The notes beneath the pieces were generated by a model. The model saw only the letters and a program-made list of their open reading frames with translations. It did no database searches and was not told where the DNA came from. From Sphingopyxis panaciterrae (lineage in GTDB: Bacteria; Pseudomonadota; Alphaproteobacteria; Sphingomonadales; Sphingomonadaceae): DNA of 64,000 bases. Both the position numbers and the translations under genes were made by a program. This document shows, one piece after another, positions 17,407-26,306 of the stretch (within the stretch, counting starts at the first letter, position 1; each line of letters starts with the position of its first letter). Where the stretch lies: NCBI RefSeq assembly GCF_011762125.1, contig NZ_JAASQN010000001.1, forward strand, positions 930,001-994,000, given 5' to 3'.

Positions 17407-17767
17407 CGCCGTCTTCGGCTGCTACCCACCCCCAGCCCCTCCCTAAAAGGGAGGGGAGAAGAACGTCCGCAACCGGCCGATTCTTGCCGTTTCCTCCGCT
17501 CCTCGTCATCCCGGGCTTGACCCGGGATCCCGCTTTTTTGGGTGCGCCAACAGTTTTCGAAGTCAAGCGGGACCCCGGGTCAAGTCCGGGGTGACGAGAA
17601 GGGTAATGGCGGCAATCGGCCGTTTCCCGTCTTTCCTTATCCGGGACACGAACAGGCATCGGGCAAAGCCTTGACGCTGCCTCTTGCACCGGCGACAAAA
17701 GCGCCGCCGGGTCGCGCCGGGCAAATTGCTGGACCGTCAAGCCCGGCTCCCCTAAGGACGCGAACCG
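17407..17767. other. Gene-free stretch with hairpin and family B repeat before ccmC
   Basis: No coding sequence is seen. It holds a hairpin CCCCTCCC-TAAAA-GGGAGGGG at 17436-17456, probably ending the YbaN transcript, and the family B repeat at 17514-17596. The last 100 bases should carry the ccm operon promoter; a TTGACG near 17671 is a possible -35 element. Confidence 0.6.
17514..17596. repeat. Palindromic repeat, family B, copy 3 (long form)
   Basis: Outer arms TCCCGGGCTTGACCCGGGAT and ACCCCGGGTCAAGTCCGGGG plus an inner pair CCCGCTTTT / AAGCGGG. The same long form recurs at 49535-49625 and 54667-54757 with almost the same inner loop. Confidence 0.9.
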
Positions 17768-18502
17768 ATGCACGCCTATGCGAATCCGACCCGTTTTCTG
17801 GCGATTGCCAAGCCGCTGACGCCATGGCTGCTCGGCGTCGGGCTGTTGCTGTTGCTTGCCGGGGCGTGGGCGGGGCTGACGCAGGTGCCAGGCGATTACA
17901 AGCAGGGCGAGACCGCACGTATCCTGTACGTCCATGTCCCGTCGGCGTGGCTCGGCATGGGCGGCTGGACGTCGCTGGCGATCGCCGGGCTGGTCCAGCT
18001 TGTCTGGCGCCATCCGCTGGCGGGGATCGCGGCGCGCGCGATCGCGGTGCCGGGGATGCTGTTTACCGCGCTGTGCCTTGCCACCGGATCGATCTGGGGC
18101 AAGCCGACCTGGGGAACCTGGTGGGAATGGGACGGGCGGATGACCTCGATGCTGGTCCTGCTGTTTCTCTATGCGGGCTTCATCGCGCTGACGAGCGGCG
18201 ACGAGGGGCAAAGACAGGGCGGGACGCTGTCGCGCGGCGCGGCCATCTATGCGCTGGTCGGCGCGATCAACATCCCGATCATCAACCGCAGCGTCGTGTG
18301 GTGGAACAGCCTGCACCAGGGGCCGAGCATCACGCTGCGCGGATCGAGCATCGACGGCGCGCTATTATGGCCTTTGGGCTTGACCGTGCTGGGTTTTTCG
18401 CTGCTATTCGGCGCCATCGTGCTGATGCGGATGCGGCGGATCATCGCCGACAACCGCGTCGCGGCGCGGTTGCGGCGGCTGGCCGACGACGAGGGGGCGT
18501 GA
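17768..18502 (+). CDS. ccmC: Heme exporter subunit CcmC
   Basis: CcmC attaches heme to the chaperone CcmE in system I cytochrome c maturation. The 244-residue membrane protein has six hydrophobic segments and the tryptophan-rich heme-handling motif TWGTWWEWDGRMTSMLVLLF, with the conserved His residues in YVHVPSAW and in NSLHQGPSI. It is the first gene of a tightly packed operon ccmC-D-E-F-G-H-I. ccmA and ccmB, which would form the ABC part with CcmC, are not in this window and must be elsewhere if the system is complete. Confidence 0.95.
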   Translation: MHAYANPTRFLAIAKPLTPWLLGVGLLLLLAGAWAGLTQVPGDYKQGETARILYVHVPSAWLGMGGWTSLAIAGLVQLVWRHPLAGIAARAIAVPGMLFTALCLATGSIWGKPTWGTWWEWDGRMTSMLVLLFLYAGFIALTSGDEGQRQGGTLSRGAAIYALVGAINIPIINRSVVWWNSLHQGPSITLRGSSIDGALLWPLGLTVLGFSLLFGAIVLMRMRRIIADNRVAARLRRLADDEGA

Positions 18503-18505
18503 CGC

Positions 18506-18691
18506 GTGACGGGGGTGATCAGCGGGGGTGGCCAATGGGCCTATGTCGCGGCGGCTTACGCGCTGACCGCGCTGCTGACCGGCGGCGTGCTGTGGTATAG
18601 TTGGCGGGCGATGGCGAAGGCCGAGAAACGCAGCGACGCGCTGCGCGCCGATAGTCGGCGCGGCGGGGCGCCGCGCGGGAACCGCAAATGA
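18506..18691 (+). CDS. ccmD: Heme exporter accessory protein CcmD
   Basis: A 61-residue single-span membrane protein between ccmC and ccmE, the standard CcmD position. Residues QWAYVAAAYALTALLTGGVL form the hydrophobic segment, followed by a basic cytoplasmic tail. CcmD helps release holo-CcmE from CcmABC. The start is GTG at 18506, three bases after ccmC, and its stop overlaps the ccmE start by 4 bases. Confidence 0.85.
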   Translation: MTGVISGGGQWAYVAAAYALTALLTGGVLWYSWRAMAKAEKRSDALRADSRRGGAPRGNRK

Positions 18692-19125
18692 AGGCAAAGC
18701 ATCAGCGACTGATCCTGGCGCTGGTCGCGCTGGCCGGCGTCGGCGGCGCGGGCGTGCTCGCGGCGAGCGCGCTGCGCGACGAGGCCGCCTATTTCCGGAC
18801 GCCTGTCGAAGTGAGTGCGGGCAAGGCCGAGGTCGGCGAAGCGATGCGGCTGGGCGGCATGGTCGCCAAGGGCAGCATCGTGCGGCAGGCTGATGGCCTG
18901 ACGATCCGTTTCGTCGCGACCGACGGCAAGGCGTCTGTCCCGGTCGAATATAAGGGCATCGTGCCCGACCTGTTCGGCGAGGAATCGGGCATGGTCGCCG
19001 ACGGGCGGATGCGCGCCGACGGGACTTTCGTCGCCGACCGCATCCTCGCCAAGCATGACGAGCGCTATATGCCGCCGCAGATGGGCGAGATGCCCAAGGA
19101 TATGAAGGCGGCGCCCAAAGCATGA
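18688..19125 (+). CDS. ccmE: Heme chaperone CcmE
   Basis: CcmE binds heme covalently in the periplasm and hands it to CcmF. The 145-residue protein has an N-terminal membrane anchor (about 7-27), an OB-fold domain, and the heme-attachment motif LAKHDERYMPP with the essential His. VEYKGIVPDLFGEESGMVAD is the family signature. It overlaps ccmD and ccmF by 4 bases each, pointing to translational coupling. Confidence 0.95.
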   Translation: MKAKHQRLILALVALAGVGGAGVLAASALRDEAAYFRTPVEVSAGKAEVGEAMRLGGMVAKGSIVRQADGLTIRFVATDGKASVPVEYKGIVPDLFGEESGMVADGRMRADGTFVADRILAKHDERYMPPQMGEMPKDMKAAPKA

Positions 19126-21092
19126 TCGCCGAACTCGGCCTGGCCCTGCTGTGGATCGCGGCGGCGCTGGCGTGCCTGTCGCTGGTCGCGGGGGCGCTGT
19201 TCCTGCGCGGCGGGCCGAAGGACCTCGCTACCCTCGTGCGGCCGGCGAGTGTTGCGCAGGGCGTGCTGACCACGGCCGCCTTTGCTTTGCTGATTGCGCT
19301 GTTCGTTCGTTCCGACATGTCGGTCGAACTGGTCGCGCGCAACAGCAACAGCCTGAAGCCGATGCTGTTCAAGGTGGCGGGGGCGTGGGGCAATCATGAA
19401 GGGTCGATGCTGCTGTGGCTGACGATCCTGGGAATTTCGGGCGCGCTGGTGGCGATCTTCGAGCGGCGGCTGCGTGAGGACACGCTGGTTGCGACGTTGG
19501 CGGCGCAGGCGGCGCTGAGCCTTGGTTTCTTTGCCTTCCTGCTCTTTTCGTCGAACCCGTTCAAGCGGCTGCCGGTGGCGCCGCCCGACGGGCAGGGGCT
19601 CAACCCGCTGCTGCAGGACCCGGGCTTGGCTTTCCATCCGCCGACGCTTTACGTCGGTTATGTCGGGCTGTCGGTCGCGTTCAGCTTTGCGGTAGGCGCG
19701 CTGATCACGCGCGAGATCGGCCCCGCCTTTGCCCGCGCGATGCGGCCGTGGGTGCTGGGGAGCTGGATTTTCCTGACGCTCGGCATCACCGCGGGCAGTT
19801 ACTGGGCCTATTATGAACTCGGCTGGGGCGGCTGGTGGTTCTGGGATCCGGTCGAGAATGTGTCGCTCGTGCCGTGGCTGGCGGGGGCGGCGCTGCTCCA
19901 TTCGGTCGCGGTGACGGCGACGCGCAACGCGCTGCGGGCGTGGACGGTGATGCTGGCGGTGATCGGCTTTTCGATGTCGATGGTCGGTACCTTCATCGTG
20001 CGGTCGGGGCTGCTGACCAGCGTCCACAGCTTTGCGGTCGATCCCGAGCGCGGCACTTTCCTGCTTGTCCTGATGGCAATCTATATCGGCGGGGCGCTGT
20101 CCCTGTTCGCGCTGCGCGCCGGGAGCGTCGCCGAGGGGAAGAAATTCGCACTGCTGAGCCGCGAGGGATCGCTGGTGATCAACAATCTGTTGCTGACGAC
20201 GATCCTTGCGCTCGTGCTGCTCGGCACGCTCTACCCGATCGTCGCCGAGGCGATGGGCGAGAAGATTTCGGTCGGGCCGCCCTATTACAATCGTGTTGCC
20301 GGGCCGCTGGCGCTGATCCTGTGCCTCGTCATGGTCGCGGGGCCTTTGCTTGCATGGCGCAAGGATGACGGGAAAAAGCTGTGGTCGCGCCTGCCGCTGG
20401 CGATCTTTGCGGGGGCGGCGGTGCTGTTCGGGCTGATCCTGTTCGGCGGCAAGGTCGGCCTATTGCCGCTGCTCGGCATGACGGTGGCGGGGGTCGTTGC
20501 GGTCGCGAGCCTTGCGCCGCTGTGGGGCCGTAACCTTCGCCGTACGCCGCTGCCGACATGGGGCATGGTGATCGCGCATTTCGGCGTCGCCATATGCCTG
20601 GCGGGGATGGGGGCCGAAAGTGCGTTCATCAAGGAACGGCTGGTCGCCGCGGCGCCGGGCGAGGTGGTCAAGGTCGCTGATTTCGCGGTGAAGTTCGTCG
20701 GCGTGAAGCCCGTTGCCGGGCCGAACTATACCGCGATCGAGGGGACGCTGATCGCCGCGACCCCATCGGGGCAGTCCTTCACGCTGCGCCCCGAAGCGCG
20801 CACCTTCCCGGGCCTGATGGGCACCGCGCCGACCGAAACCAACGAGGCGGCGCTACTGACGCGGCCCGGCGGGCAATTGTACGTTGTGCTTGGCCAGCCG
20901 GTGCCGAGCGAGGATGGCAGCGCCGACCGGTATCAGCTGCGCCTGTGGTGGAAGCCGCTGGTGTGGTGGATCTGGCTGGGCGGCGCGCTGATCGCGGTCG
21001 GCGCCGCGCTGTCGATGCTGGGGCGGGCGCAACTGCTCGCGATCTGGCGTGCGCGCCGGGCGCGCAAGGCTGAGGAACGTTTCGCACCATGA
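19122..21092 (+). CDS. ccmF: Cytochrome c heme lyase subunit CcmF
   Basis: CcmF is the core of the heme ligation complex. The 656-residue protein has about 14 hydrophobic segments and the WWD domain GWGGWWFWDPVENVSLVPWL at about 242-261, which contacts heme, flanked by conserved His residues (for example in NHEGSMLLW and FHPPTLYVGY). Length is normal for the family. The start overlaps ccmE and the stop overlaps ccmG by 4 bases. Confidence 0.96.
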   Translation: MIAELGLALLWIAAALACLSLVAGALFLRGGPKDLATLVRPASVAQGVLTTAAFALLIALFVRSDMSVELVARNSNSLKPMLFKVAGAWGNHEGSMLLWLTILGISGALVAIFERRLREDTLVATLAAQAALSLGFFAFLLFSSNPFKRLPVAPPDGQGLNPLLQDPGLAFHPPTLYVGYVGLSVAFSFAVGALITREIGPAFARAMRPWVLGSWIFLTLGITAGSYWAYYELGWGGWWFWDPVENVSLVPWLAGAALLHSVAVTATRNALRAWTVMLAVIGFSMSMVGTFIVRSGLLTSVHSFAVDPERGTFLLVLMAIYIGGALSLFALRAGSVAEGKKFALLSREGSLVINNLLLTTILALVLLGTLYPIVAEAMGEKISVGPPYYNRVAGPLALILCLVMVAGPLLAWRKDDGKKLWSRLPLAIFAGAAVLFGLILFGGKVGLLPLLGMTVAGVVAVASLAPLWGRNLRRTPLPTWGMVIAHFGVAICLAGMGAESAFIKERLVAAAPGEVVKVADFAVKFVGVKPVAGPNYTAIEGTLIAATPSGQSFTLRPEARTFPGLMGTAPTETNEAALLTRPGGQLYVVLGQPVPSEDGSADRYQLRLWWKPLVWWIWLGGALIAVGAALSMLGRAQLLAIWRARRARKAEERFAP

Positions 21093-21619
21093 AGAACCGC
21101 TGGGTCCTGTTCGTGCCGCTGGCGATCATGGGATTGCTGTTCGGTGCCTTCATCTATCGGCTGACCGTGCCCGCCGAGACGCTGATCCGCTCGCAATGGA
21201 TCGACAAGCCGATGCCCTTGTTCGACCTGCCGCCGGCCACGGCGGGAGTCGAAGGGTTGAAGAGCAGCCAGCTTGCCGATGGCCGGCCGCGGCTGGTCAA
21301 TGTATTCGCCAGCTGGTGCATCCCGTGCCGCGCTGAAGCGCCGCAGCTCGAGGCGCTGAAGGCGGCGGGGGTGCCGATCGATGGTATCGCGATCCGCGAC
21401 CGGCCCGACGATGTCGCGGCCTTCCTGAACGAGGTCGGCAATCCCTTCGACCGCATCGGGTCGGACATGCAGAGCAGCGTCCAGATCGCATTGGGATCGT
21501 CAGGGGTGCCCGAAACCTTCCTGATCGACGGCAAGGGCATCATCCGCGAGCAGATCCAGGGCGTGATCCTTGCCGATCAGGTGCCCGGGATCGTGGCGAA
21601 GCTGGAGGCGATGAAGTGA
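21089..21619 (+). CDS. ccmG: Thiol:disulfide interchange protein CcmG/DsbE
   Basis: A 176-residue membrane-anchored thioredoxin-fold protein that reduces apocytochrome c or CcmH cysteines in the periplasm. It has an N-terminal anchor (about 5-25) and the active site FASWCIPCRAEAPQLEAL with CIPC. The GVPETFLIDGKGIIREQIQG segment contains the cis-proline region and the family's acidic feature. The final codons overlap the GTG start of ccmH by 4 bases. Confidence 0.95.
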   Translation: MKNRWVLFVPLAIMGLLFGAFIYRLTVPAETLIRSQWIDKPMPLFDLPPATAGVEGLKSSQLADGRPRLVNVFASWCIPCRAEAPQLEALKAAGVPIDGIAIRDRPDDVAAFLNEVGNPFDRIGSDMQSSVQIALGSSGVPETFLIDGKGIIREQIQGVILADQVPGIVAKLEAMK

Positions 21620-22173
21620 GGGAGCGGTTCACGCGTTGCGGTGCCCCTGCGCAGGCAGGGGCCCATCTCCTGCTGAAACGTTCGGGAGCGGCCGTTCGTT
21701 TAATAACATATGGGCCGGAGATGGGCCCCTGCCTGCGCAGGGGCACGTGGGTTTTTGGGCTCGCGGTCCTGCTTTCAGGTCTTTGCCTGCCCGCCACCGC
21801 CCAAGACCGCCTGCCGCCTGCGCCCTATGCCTATCAGCAGCTCAAGGATCCCGCCGAGGAAGCGAAGGCCAAGGCGCTGATGGAGGAACTCCGCTGCCTT
21901 GTCTGCCAGGGGCAGTCGATTGCCGACAGCGACGCCCCGCTCGCAGGCGACATGCGCCACGAGGTGCGGAGCAAGATCGCCGCGGGCGAAAGTCCCGCCG
22001 CGATCAAGACATGGCTCGTCGCGCGCTATGGCAATTGGGTGAGCTATGACCCGCCGTTCGACGGCGCAACCGCGTTGTTGTGGTTCGGGCCCTTGCTTTT
22101 CCTCGCGGTCGGCGGCTGGCTCGCCTTCGGCCGCTTTCGCCGCGGCGAAAGCGAAGAGGGGAGCGAGGGATGA
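21616..22173 (+). CDS. ccmH: Cytochrome c-type biogenesis protein CcmH, palindrome inside leader
   Basis: CcmH is the periplasmic thioreductase that presents apocytochrome c to CcmF. The catalytic motif LRCLVCQGQSIADSDAPLA and a C-terminal membrane helix (LLWFGPLLFLAVGGWLAFG) are present. The unusual part is the N-terminus: a 106-base palindromic element (21641-21746) lies in frame just before the signal-peptide core (WVFGLAVLLSGLCLPATAQ). With the GTG at 21616, which overlaps ccmG by 4 bases like the other junctions, the product has about 45 extra residues ahead of the hydrophobic core. An internal ATG at 21721 would give a normal-length leader, but lacks proper ribosome binding site spacing. 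Total length is 185 residues from GTG. Confidence 0.9.
   Translation: MRERFTRCGAPAQAGAHLLLKRSGAAVRLITYGPEMGPCLRRGTWVFGLAVLLSGLCLPATAQDRLPPAPYAYQQLKDPAEEAKAKALMEELRCLVCQGQSIADSDAPLAGDMRHEVRSKIAAGESPAAIKTWLVARYGNWVSYDPPFDGATALLWFGPLLFLAVGGWLAFGRFRRGESEEGSEG
21641..21746. repeat. Palindromic repeat, family A, copy 3, within ccmH
   Basis: Two perfect 30-base inverted arms (21641-21670 and 21717-21746) around a 46-base loop. Arm core GCCCCTGCGCAGGCAGGGGC resembles the copies at 1555 and 16930. It is the only copy in the window that lies inside a coding frame. Confidence 0.92.
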
Positions 22174-22820
22174 TCTGGCTCTGGGTCATGCTCGCCGCCG
22201 CGCTGACGATCGGAGGCATCCTCTGGCTCGGCAAGCTGCCCGCGGCGGTGCGGCCGCTGGCGGGGGCGGCGGTCATGCTCGGGCTGACGGGCTATGCGCT
22301 GCAGGGCAATCCGTCGCTGCCGGGCAAGCCGGTTGTGACGGCGTCGGAGCCCGAGGGCTTCGGCGAGGCGATCACCGACCCGCGGCAGGGCATGTCCGAA
22401 CGCTTCGGCCCGGCGGCGCAATGGCTCGGCCTGTCGGATGGCTTCGCGCGCACCGGCAAGACCGAACTCGCGGCCAAGACGCTTGAAAAGGGGCTGGAGA
22501 AATATCCCGACAATGTCGACCTGTGGGTCGCGCTCGGCAACGCGCTCGCGGCGCATAGCGGCGGCACGATGTCGCCCGCCGCGGCGCTGGCGTTCGACGA
22601 GGCGGCGCGGCGCGACCCGTCGCATCCGGCGCCGCCCTTCTTTGCCGGGCTCGCGCTCGCGCAGGGCGGCGATCTCAAGGGCGCCGAGGCGGTATGGAGC
22701 GAGCTTCTCGCGCGCAGCCCCGCCGATGCGCCATGGCGCCCCGACCTCGAGATGCGGCTGGCGCAGCTGCGGCAGGCATTGGGGCCGCAGGTTCCGGCCG
22801 ATGCGCCGGCGGGTCCTTAA
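22170..22820 (+). CDS. CcmI-like tetratricopeptide protein, cytochrome c biogenesis
   Basis: A 216-residue protein with two N-terminal hydrophobic segments (about 2-18 and 27-44) and a C-terminal TPR region (GFARTGKTELAAKTLEKGLE, NVDLWVALGNALAAHSGGTM, AFDEAARRDPSHPAPPFFAG). It fits the role of CcmI, which holds apocytochrome c near the ligation complex, but is shorter than classical CcmI. ATG 22170 overlaps the ccmH stop by 4 bases; an upstream in-frame extension to 22080 would lie inside ccmH and is rejected. It is the last gene of the ccm operon. Confidence 0.85.
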   Translation: MIWLWVMLAAALTIGGILWLGKLPAAVRPLAGAAVMLGLTGYALQGNPSLPGKPVVTASEPEGFGEAITDPRQGMSERFGPAAQWLGLSDGFARTGKTELAAKTLEKGLEKYPDNVDLWVALGNALAAHSGGTMSPAAALAFDEAARRDPSHPAPPFFAGLALAQGGDLKGAEAVWSELLARSPADAPWRPDLEMRLAQLRQALGPQVPADAPAGP

Positions 22821-22863
22821 TTGGAACCTGTTCCATCCGCGCAAGCTCGTCTAAAGGCGCGCG

Positions 22864-24825
22864 ATGACTGCTGAGTCGCGACCGGCGGCAGGCGGCGCCG
22901 AAGGCGCTGCTCCGGCTGCCACAGACACGGGCCATCACGGCCACGGGCACCATGGCGACGGCAAGCTGAAGCTGGCCGTCGGCGCGGTCGGCGTCGTGTT
23001 CGGCGATATCGGCACCAGCCCGCTCTACGCGTTTCGCGAGACCTTTGCCGGACATCATTCGATCGATGCCGACAAGTTGCACATCTATGGCGTGCTGAGC
23101 CTTGTCTTCTGGTCGATGATGCTCGTCGTCACCTTCAAATATGTGCTGACGATCATGAAGGCCGACAACAAGGGCGAGGGAGGCAGCCTGGCGTTGCTGG
23201 CGCTGATCAGCCGCTCGTCGGGCGAAAAACGCTGGACCTGGCCGATCATCCTGCTCGGCGTGTTCGCGACCGCGCTTTTTTACGGCGACAGCATGATTAC
23301 GCCGGCGATGTCGGTGCTCTCGGCGACCGAGGGGCTCAGCTATATCAACAAGGGCTTCGATCCCTATATCGTGCCGATCGCGCTGGCGATCCTGATCGCC
23401 CTGTTCGCGATCCAGTCGCGCGGGACGGCGAAGGTCGGGATGCTCTTTGGCCCGATCATGCTCTGCTATTTCCTGATGCTCGCGGTGCTGGGGGTGATGC
23501 ATATCGTCGACCATCCGTCGATCATCCTCGCGACGCTCAATCCGGTGAACGCCCTTTATTTCTTCTACGTCGACGGCTTTACCGCCTTCATCGCGCTCGG
23601 CGCGGTCGTGCTCGCGGTGACGGGGGCGGAGGCGCTCTATGCCGACATGGGGCATTTCGGGCGCAAGCCGATCGGGCTGAGCTGGCTCTGTTTCGTACTG
23701 CCCGCCCTGATGCTCAACTATATGGGGCAGGGCGCGATGGTGCTGGAAGCCGAGATGGGCTCGCGGCTGGGGCTGATCCAGGATCCGTTCTTCCTGATGA
23801 TGCCCGACGCGTGGCGCGTGCCGATCGTCATCCTGGCGCTGTTCGCGACGATCATCGCGAGCCAGGCGGTGATTTCGGGCGCCTTCTCGCTGACCCAGCA
23901 GGCGATCCAGCTCGGCTTCATTCCGCGCCTGCGCGTCGAGCACACCAGCGCCTCGGCGGCGGGGCAGATCTATATTCCGATGGTCAACTGGGGCCTGATG
24001 GTGATGGTGATCCTGCTCGTCCTGTTCTTCGGATCGTCGAGCAATCTCGCCGCAGCCTATGGCATCGCGGTGACCGGTGCGATGTTCATCGATACCTGCC
24101 TGATGAGCGTCGTGCTGTTCAGCCTGTGGCGCTGGCCGGCGTGGAAGGCGGTCCCGGTCCTTGCGGTCTTTTTCATCGTCGACATCGCCTATTTCGGCGC
24201 GAACCTGATCAAGGTGCCCGATGGCGGCTGGGTGCCGCTGGCGATCGGCCTCATCATCTTCACCATGCTGACGACCTGGTCGCGCGGCCGCAAGCTGATG
24301 CAGAAGGAAATGGCCGAGGGCGCGATGCCGATCCCGGTGTTCGTGAAATCGGCGGCGAACAGCGCGACGCGGGTGCCCGGCACCGCCGTGTTCATGACAT
24401 CGTCGGCCGACGGCGTGCCGCACGCGCTGCTTCACAACCTCAAGCACAACAAGGTGCTGCACCAGCGCATCATCCTGCTGACGATCAAGATCGCCGACGT
24501 GCCTTTCGTGCGTGAGGAGAATCACTGCGCGCTCGACGATCTGGGGCAGGGATTCCACCGCCTGATCCTGAACTACGGCTTCATGCAGCCGGTCGATGTG
24601 CCCGAGGCGCTGAAGCGCGTGACCGGGTGCGGCGCCGAGTTCAAGATGATCGAGACCAGCTTTTTCCTGTCGCGCCAGACGTTGATCGCAGCGAGCAAGC
24701 CGGGCATGCCGATCTGGCGCGAAAAGCTGTTCGCGTGGATGCTGCGCAATTCGGAAAGTGCGATGGAATATTTCCGCCTGCCCACCAACCGCGTCGTCGA
24801 ACTGGGAAGCCAGGTCGCGATCTGA
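22864..24825 (+). CDS. kup: KUP-type potassium uptake permease
   Basis: A 653-residue KUP/HAK/KT potassium transporter. After a histidine-rich cytoplasmic N-terminus ([15 protein letters not shown]) comes the family signature [20 protein letters not shown], then about 12 membrane segments up to about 440, and a soluble C-terminal domain. [18 protein letters not shown] and [20 protein letters not shown] are family hallmarks. It imports K+ with protons. The gene starts 43 bases after ccmI with AAAGGCG upstream, and may be independently transcribed. Confidence 0.95.
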   Translation: MTAESRPAAGGAEGAAPAATDTGHHGHGHHGDGKLKLAVGAVGVVFGDIGTSPLYAFRETFAGHHSIDADKLHIYGVLSLVFWSMMLVVTFKYVLTIMKADNKGEGGSLALLALISRSSGEKRWTWPIILLGVFATALFYGDSMITPAMSVLSATEGLSYINKGFDPYIVPIALAILIALFAIQSRGTAKVGMLFGPIMLCYFLMLAVLGVMHIVDHPSIILATLNPVNALYFFYVDGFTAFIALGAVVLAVTGAEALYADMGHFGRKPIGLSWLCFVLPALMLNYMGQGAMVLEAEMGSRLGLIQDPFFLMMPDAWRVPIVILALFATIIASQAVISGAFSLTQQAIQLGFIPRLRVEHTSASAAGQIYIPMVNWGLMVMVILLVLFFGSSSNLAAAYGIAVTGAMFIDTCLMSVVLFSLWRWPAWKAVPVLAVFFIVDIAYFGANLIKVPDGGWVPLAIGLIIFTMLTTWSRGRKLMQKEMAEGAMPIPVFVKSAANSATRVPGTAVFMTSSADGVPHALLHNLKHNKVLHQRIILLTIKIADVPFVREENHCALDDLGQGFHRLILNYGFMQPVDVPEALKRVTGCGAEFKMIETSFFLSRQTLIAASKPGMPIWREKLFAWMLRNSESAMEYFRLPTNRVVELGSQVAI

Positions 24826-24892
24826 CGCCGCACCGCGCAGACCATTCCGGAACGGACGCAATAAGCGTTTGAACATTGCGAGAAGTCTTGCA

Positions 24893-25756
24893 ATGCAAGC
24901 GGAAATCCTTCGAAGGTCGATCCGAACCATGGGTGCCGGCAACAGCGATGCGTCCATCTTTCCGGTTCCCCCGGAACCCTTTGCCCTGATCCTTGGCCCG
25001 TCGATGCACATTCGTTCCGACGAGGAACTGGAGACGGCGATCCGCCATATGGGGTTGCGCCCCGAACGCGCGCGTAGCGACGATTCCGAAATCATGGCAC
25101 AGATCGCGTCGCCGCTGCTGCGCCTGCGTTTCGGGCGGGTGTCGGTCCTGGCCGGGCGGGCGGCCGGCCGCGCGCTCGATCTGGTCGACCCGGCCCATCC
25201 GGCGACGAGCCTGCTCGCGGCGAGCCTGCCGGCGGGGTGGCGCGGGGATGGCCAATGCTGGATATTCATTCCCGACGATGACGGCGCGTGCGCGCGCGAA
25301 CAGCCGACGCGGAGGCGCGAATTCTTCAAGATGATGGTGCTGCTGATCGACCTGTTCGACGCAAGCCACTTTTTCTGGTCGCCGGCGCGGCTGTGGTCCG
25401 ACGCGCCGCAGTTTCGGGCATCGATTGCCGAGATGCTGACCAGCGGCATGCCGCCGGTCCTGCATCTGGTCGCGTTCCGGCGGCATGAGGCGGAGGGGGC
25501 GGCCTATGTCGGGACGCGCGGGCTGGAGCTCTTTGCCGGACAGGAACTCGAAGGCCGGATTCCCGAGGGGTGGACGGTGGGGGATATGGTCAAGCGGCTG
25601 GCCCGGCTGTCGCTCGACATGATGCTCAACGGCCCGATCCGGGAAGCCCGGCGCATCCGCGGCCTCGATGCCGGCGAATGGGTGTATCTGTCGCCACCGC
25701 CGGCTGGCGAAGGAGGGCGGGCGCATATTCGCGTCGAGTTCGGCGGCGATCGTTGA
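24893..25756 (+). CDS. Hypothetical protein, possibly DUF4261-like
   Basis: A 287-residue soluble protein I cannot assign firmly. Two features suggest the DUF4261 family: the opening PPEPFALILGPSMHI and the ending YVGTRGLELFAGQELEGRIP, with an internal segment LLIDLFDASHFFWSPARLWS. There is no signal peptide or membrane segment. Start choice is ATG 24893 (with GAGAAG upstream); ATG 24929 is an alternative. Its TGA overlaps the TTG start of the next gene by 4 bases, so the two are translationally coupled. It lies 67 bases after kup in the same direction. Confidence 0.65.
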   Translation: MQAEILRRSIRTMGAGNSDASIFPVPPEPFALILGPSMHIRSDEELETAIRHMGLRPERARSDDSEIMAQIASPLLRLRFGRVSVLAGRAAGRALDLVDPAHPATSLLAASLPAGWRGDGQCWIFIPDDDGACAREQPTRRREFFKMMVLLIDLFDASHFFWSPARLWSDAPQFRASIAEMLTSGMPPVLHLVAFRRHEAEGAAYVGTRGLELFAGQELEGRIPEGWTVGDMVKRLARLSLDMMLNGPIREARRIRGLDAGEWVYLSPPPAGEGGRAHIRVEFGGDR

Positions 25757-26232
25757 CGCCGCGAGGAAGCTGGCACGGCGCGCCGCCGCCCTGTACCGGT
25801 TTCCAGCGTCATCATCTGATCCCGATCGCATTGTTGCGGCGGAGCCAGATGGCCGCGATGTTCGACCAGTTGCAGCGCGAGGATTTTGCGCTTCAGAATT
25901 TCGCATGCAATGGGTTGATACTGCCGGCGAGCGAGCCCGCCGCGCTCCGCCTGGGTCACGCGCTGCATCGCGGGCCGCATCATGGTTACAGCGATGTCAT
26001 CGCCGCGCGGGTCGAACGGATCCGCGTTCACTTCGCGCTGCAGGCGCCGGTGGACCCAGGCACTGCGCGGCGCACCGCAATGATGCGGCTGCGTTTGCTT
26101 CAGGATGTCATGCGGCGGGCGCTCACCGATCGCCACCGCGCAGGCTTCTGGCTCAATCGGCGCGATCCGATGCGGCTGTTCGCCGACCGGCCCTATCTCG
26201 ACGATGCGATCGACCGGCTGTTTGGGGGATAG
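25753..26232 (+). CDS. AHH-type HNH/ENDO VII superfamily nuclease
   Basis: A 159-residue protein with a nuclease-like core: FQRHHLIPIALLRRSQM, then NGLILPASEP and HALHRGPHHGYSDVIAARVE. This matches the AHH family of the HNH/ENDO VII fold (here RHH in place of AHH), usually found as toxin domains at the end of large secreted proteins. Here it is stand-alone, without a delivery domain. The start is TTG at 25753, overlapping the preceding stop. The partner gene upstream may modulate it. Toxic activity is inferred only from the family. Confidence 0.72.
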   Translation: MTPRGSWHGAPPPCTGFQRHHLIPIALLRRSQMAAMFDQLQREDFALQNFACNGLILPASEPAALRLGHALHRGPHHGYSDVIAARVERIRVHFALQAPVDPGTARRTAMMRLRLLQDVMRRALTDRHRAGFWLNRRDPMRLFADRPYLDDAIDRLFGG

Positions 26233-26306
26233 ATGCGAGGGTTGGTTTCGGGGTGCACAAAGGAAGGGCAGCCACCGGCCAAAACCGGCAATTGTGCGAT
26301 GGACCA

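Noticed and set aside
17768..22820. Disrupted ccm operon because ccmA and ccmB are missing
   Set aside because: In many alphaproteobacteria ccmAB lies apart from ccmC-I. All genes here are intact and tightly spaced, so nothing suggests a deletion.
22675..25449. Very long open frame on the minus strand opposite kup and the next gene
   Set aside because: It mirrors the codon pattern of the plus-strand kup gene, whose domains are clear. The antisense product is Arg/His/Asp-rich low-complexity sequence without any domain, a common effect of high GC3 content.
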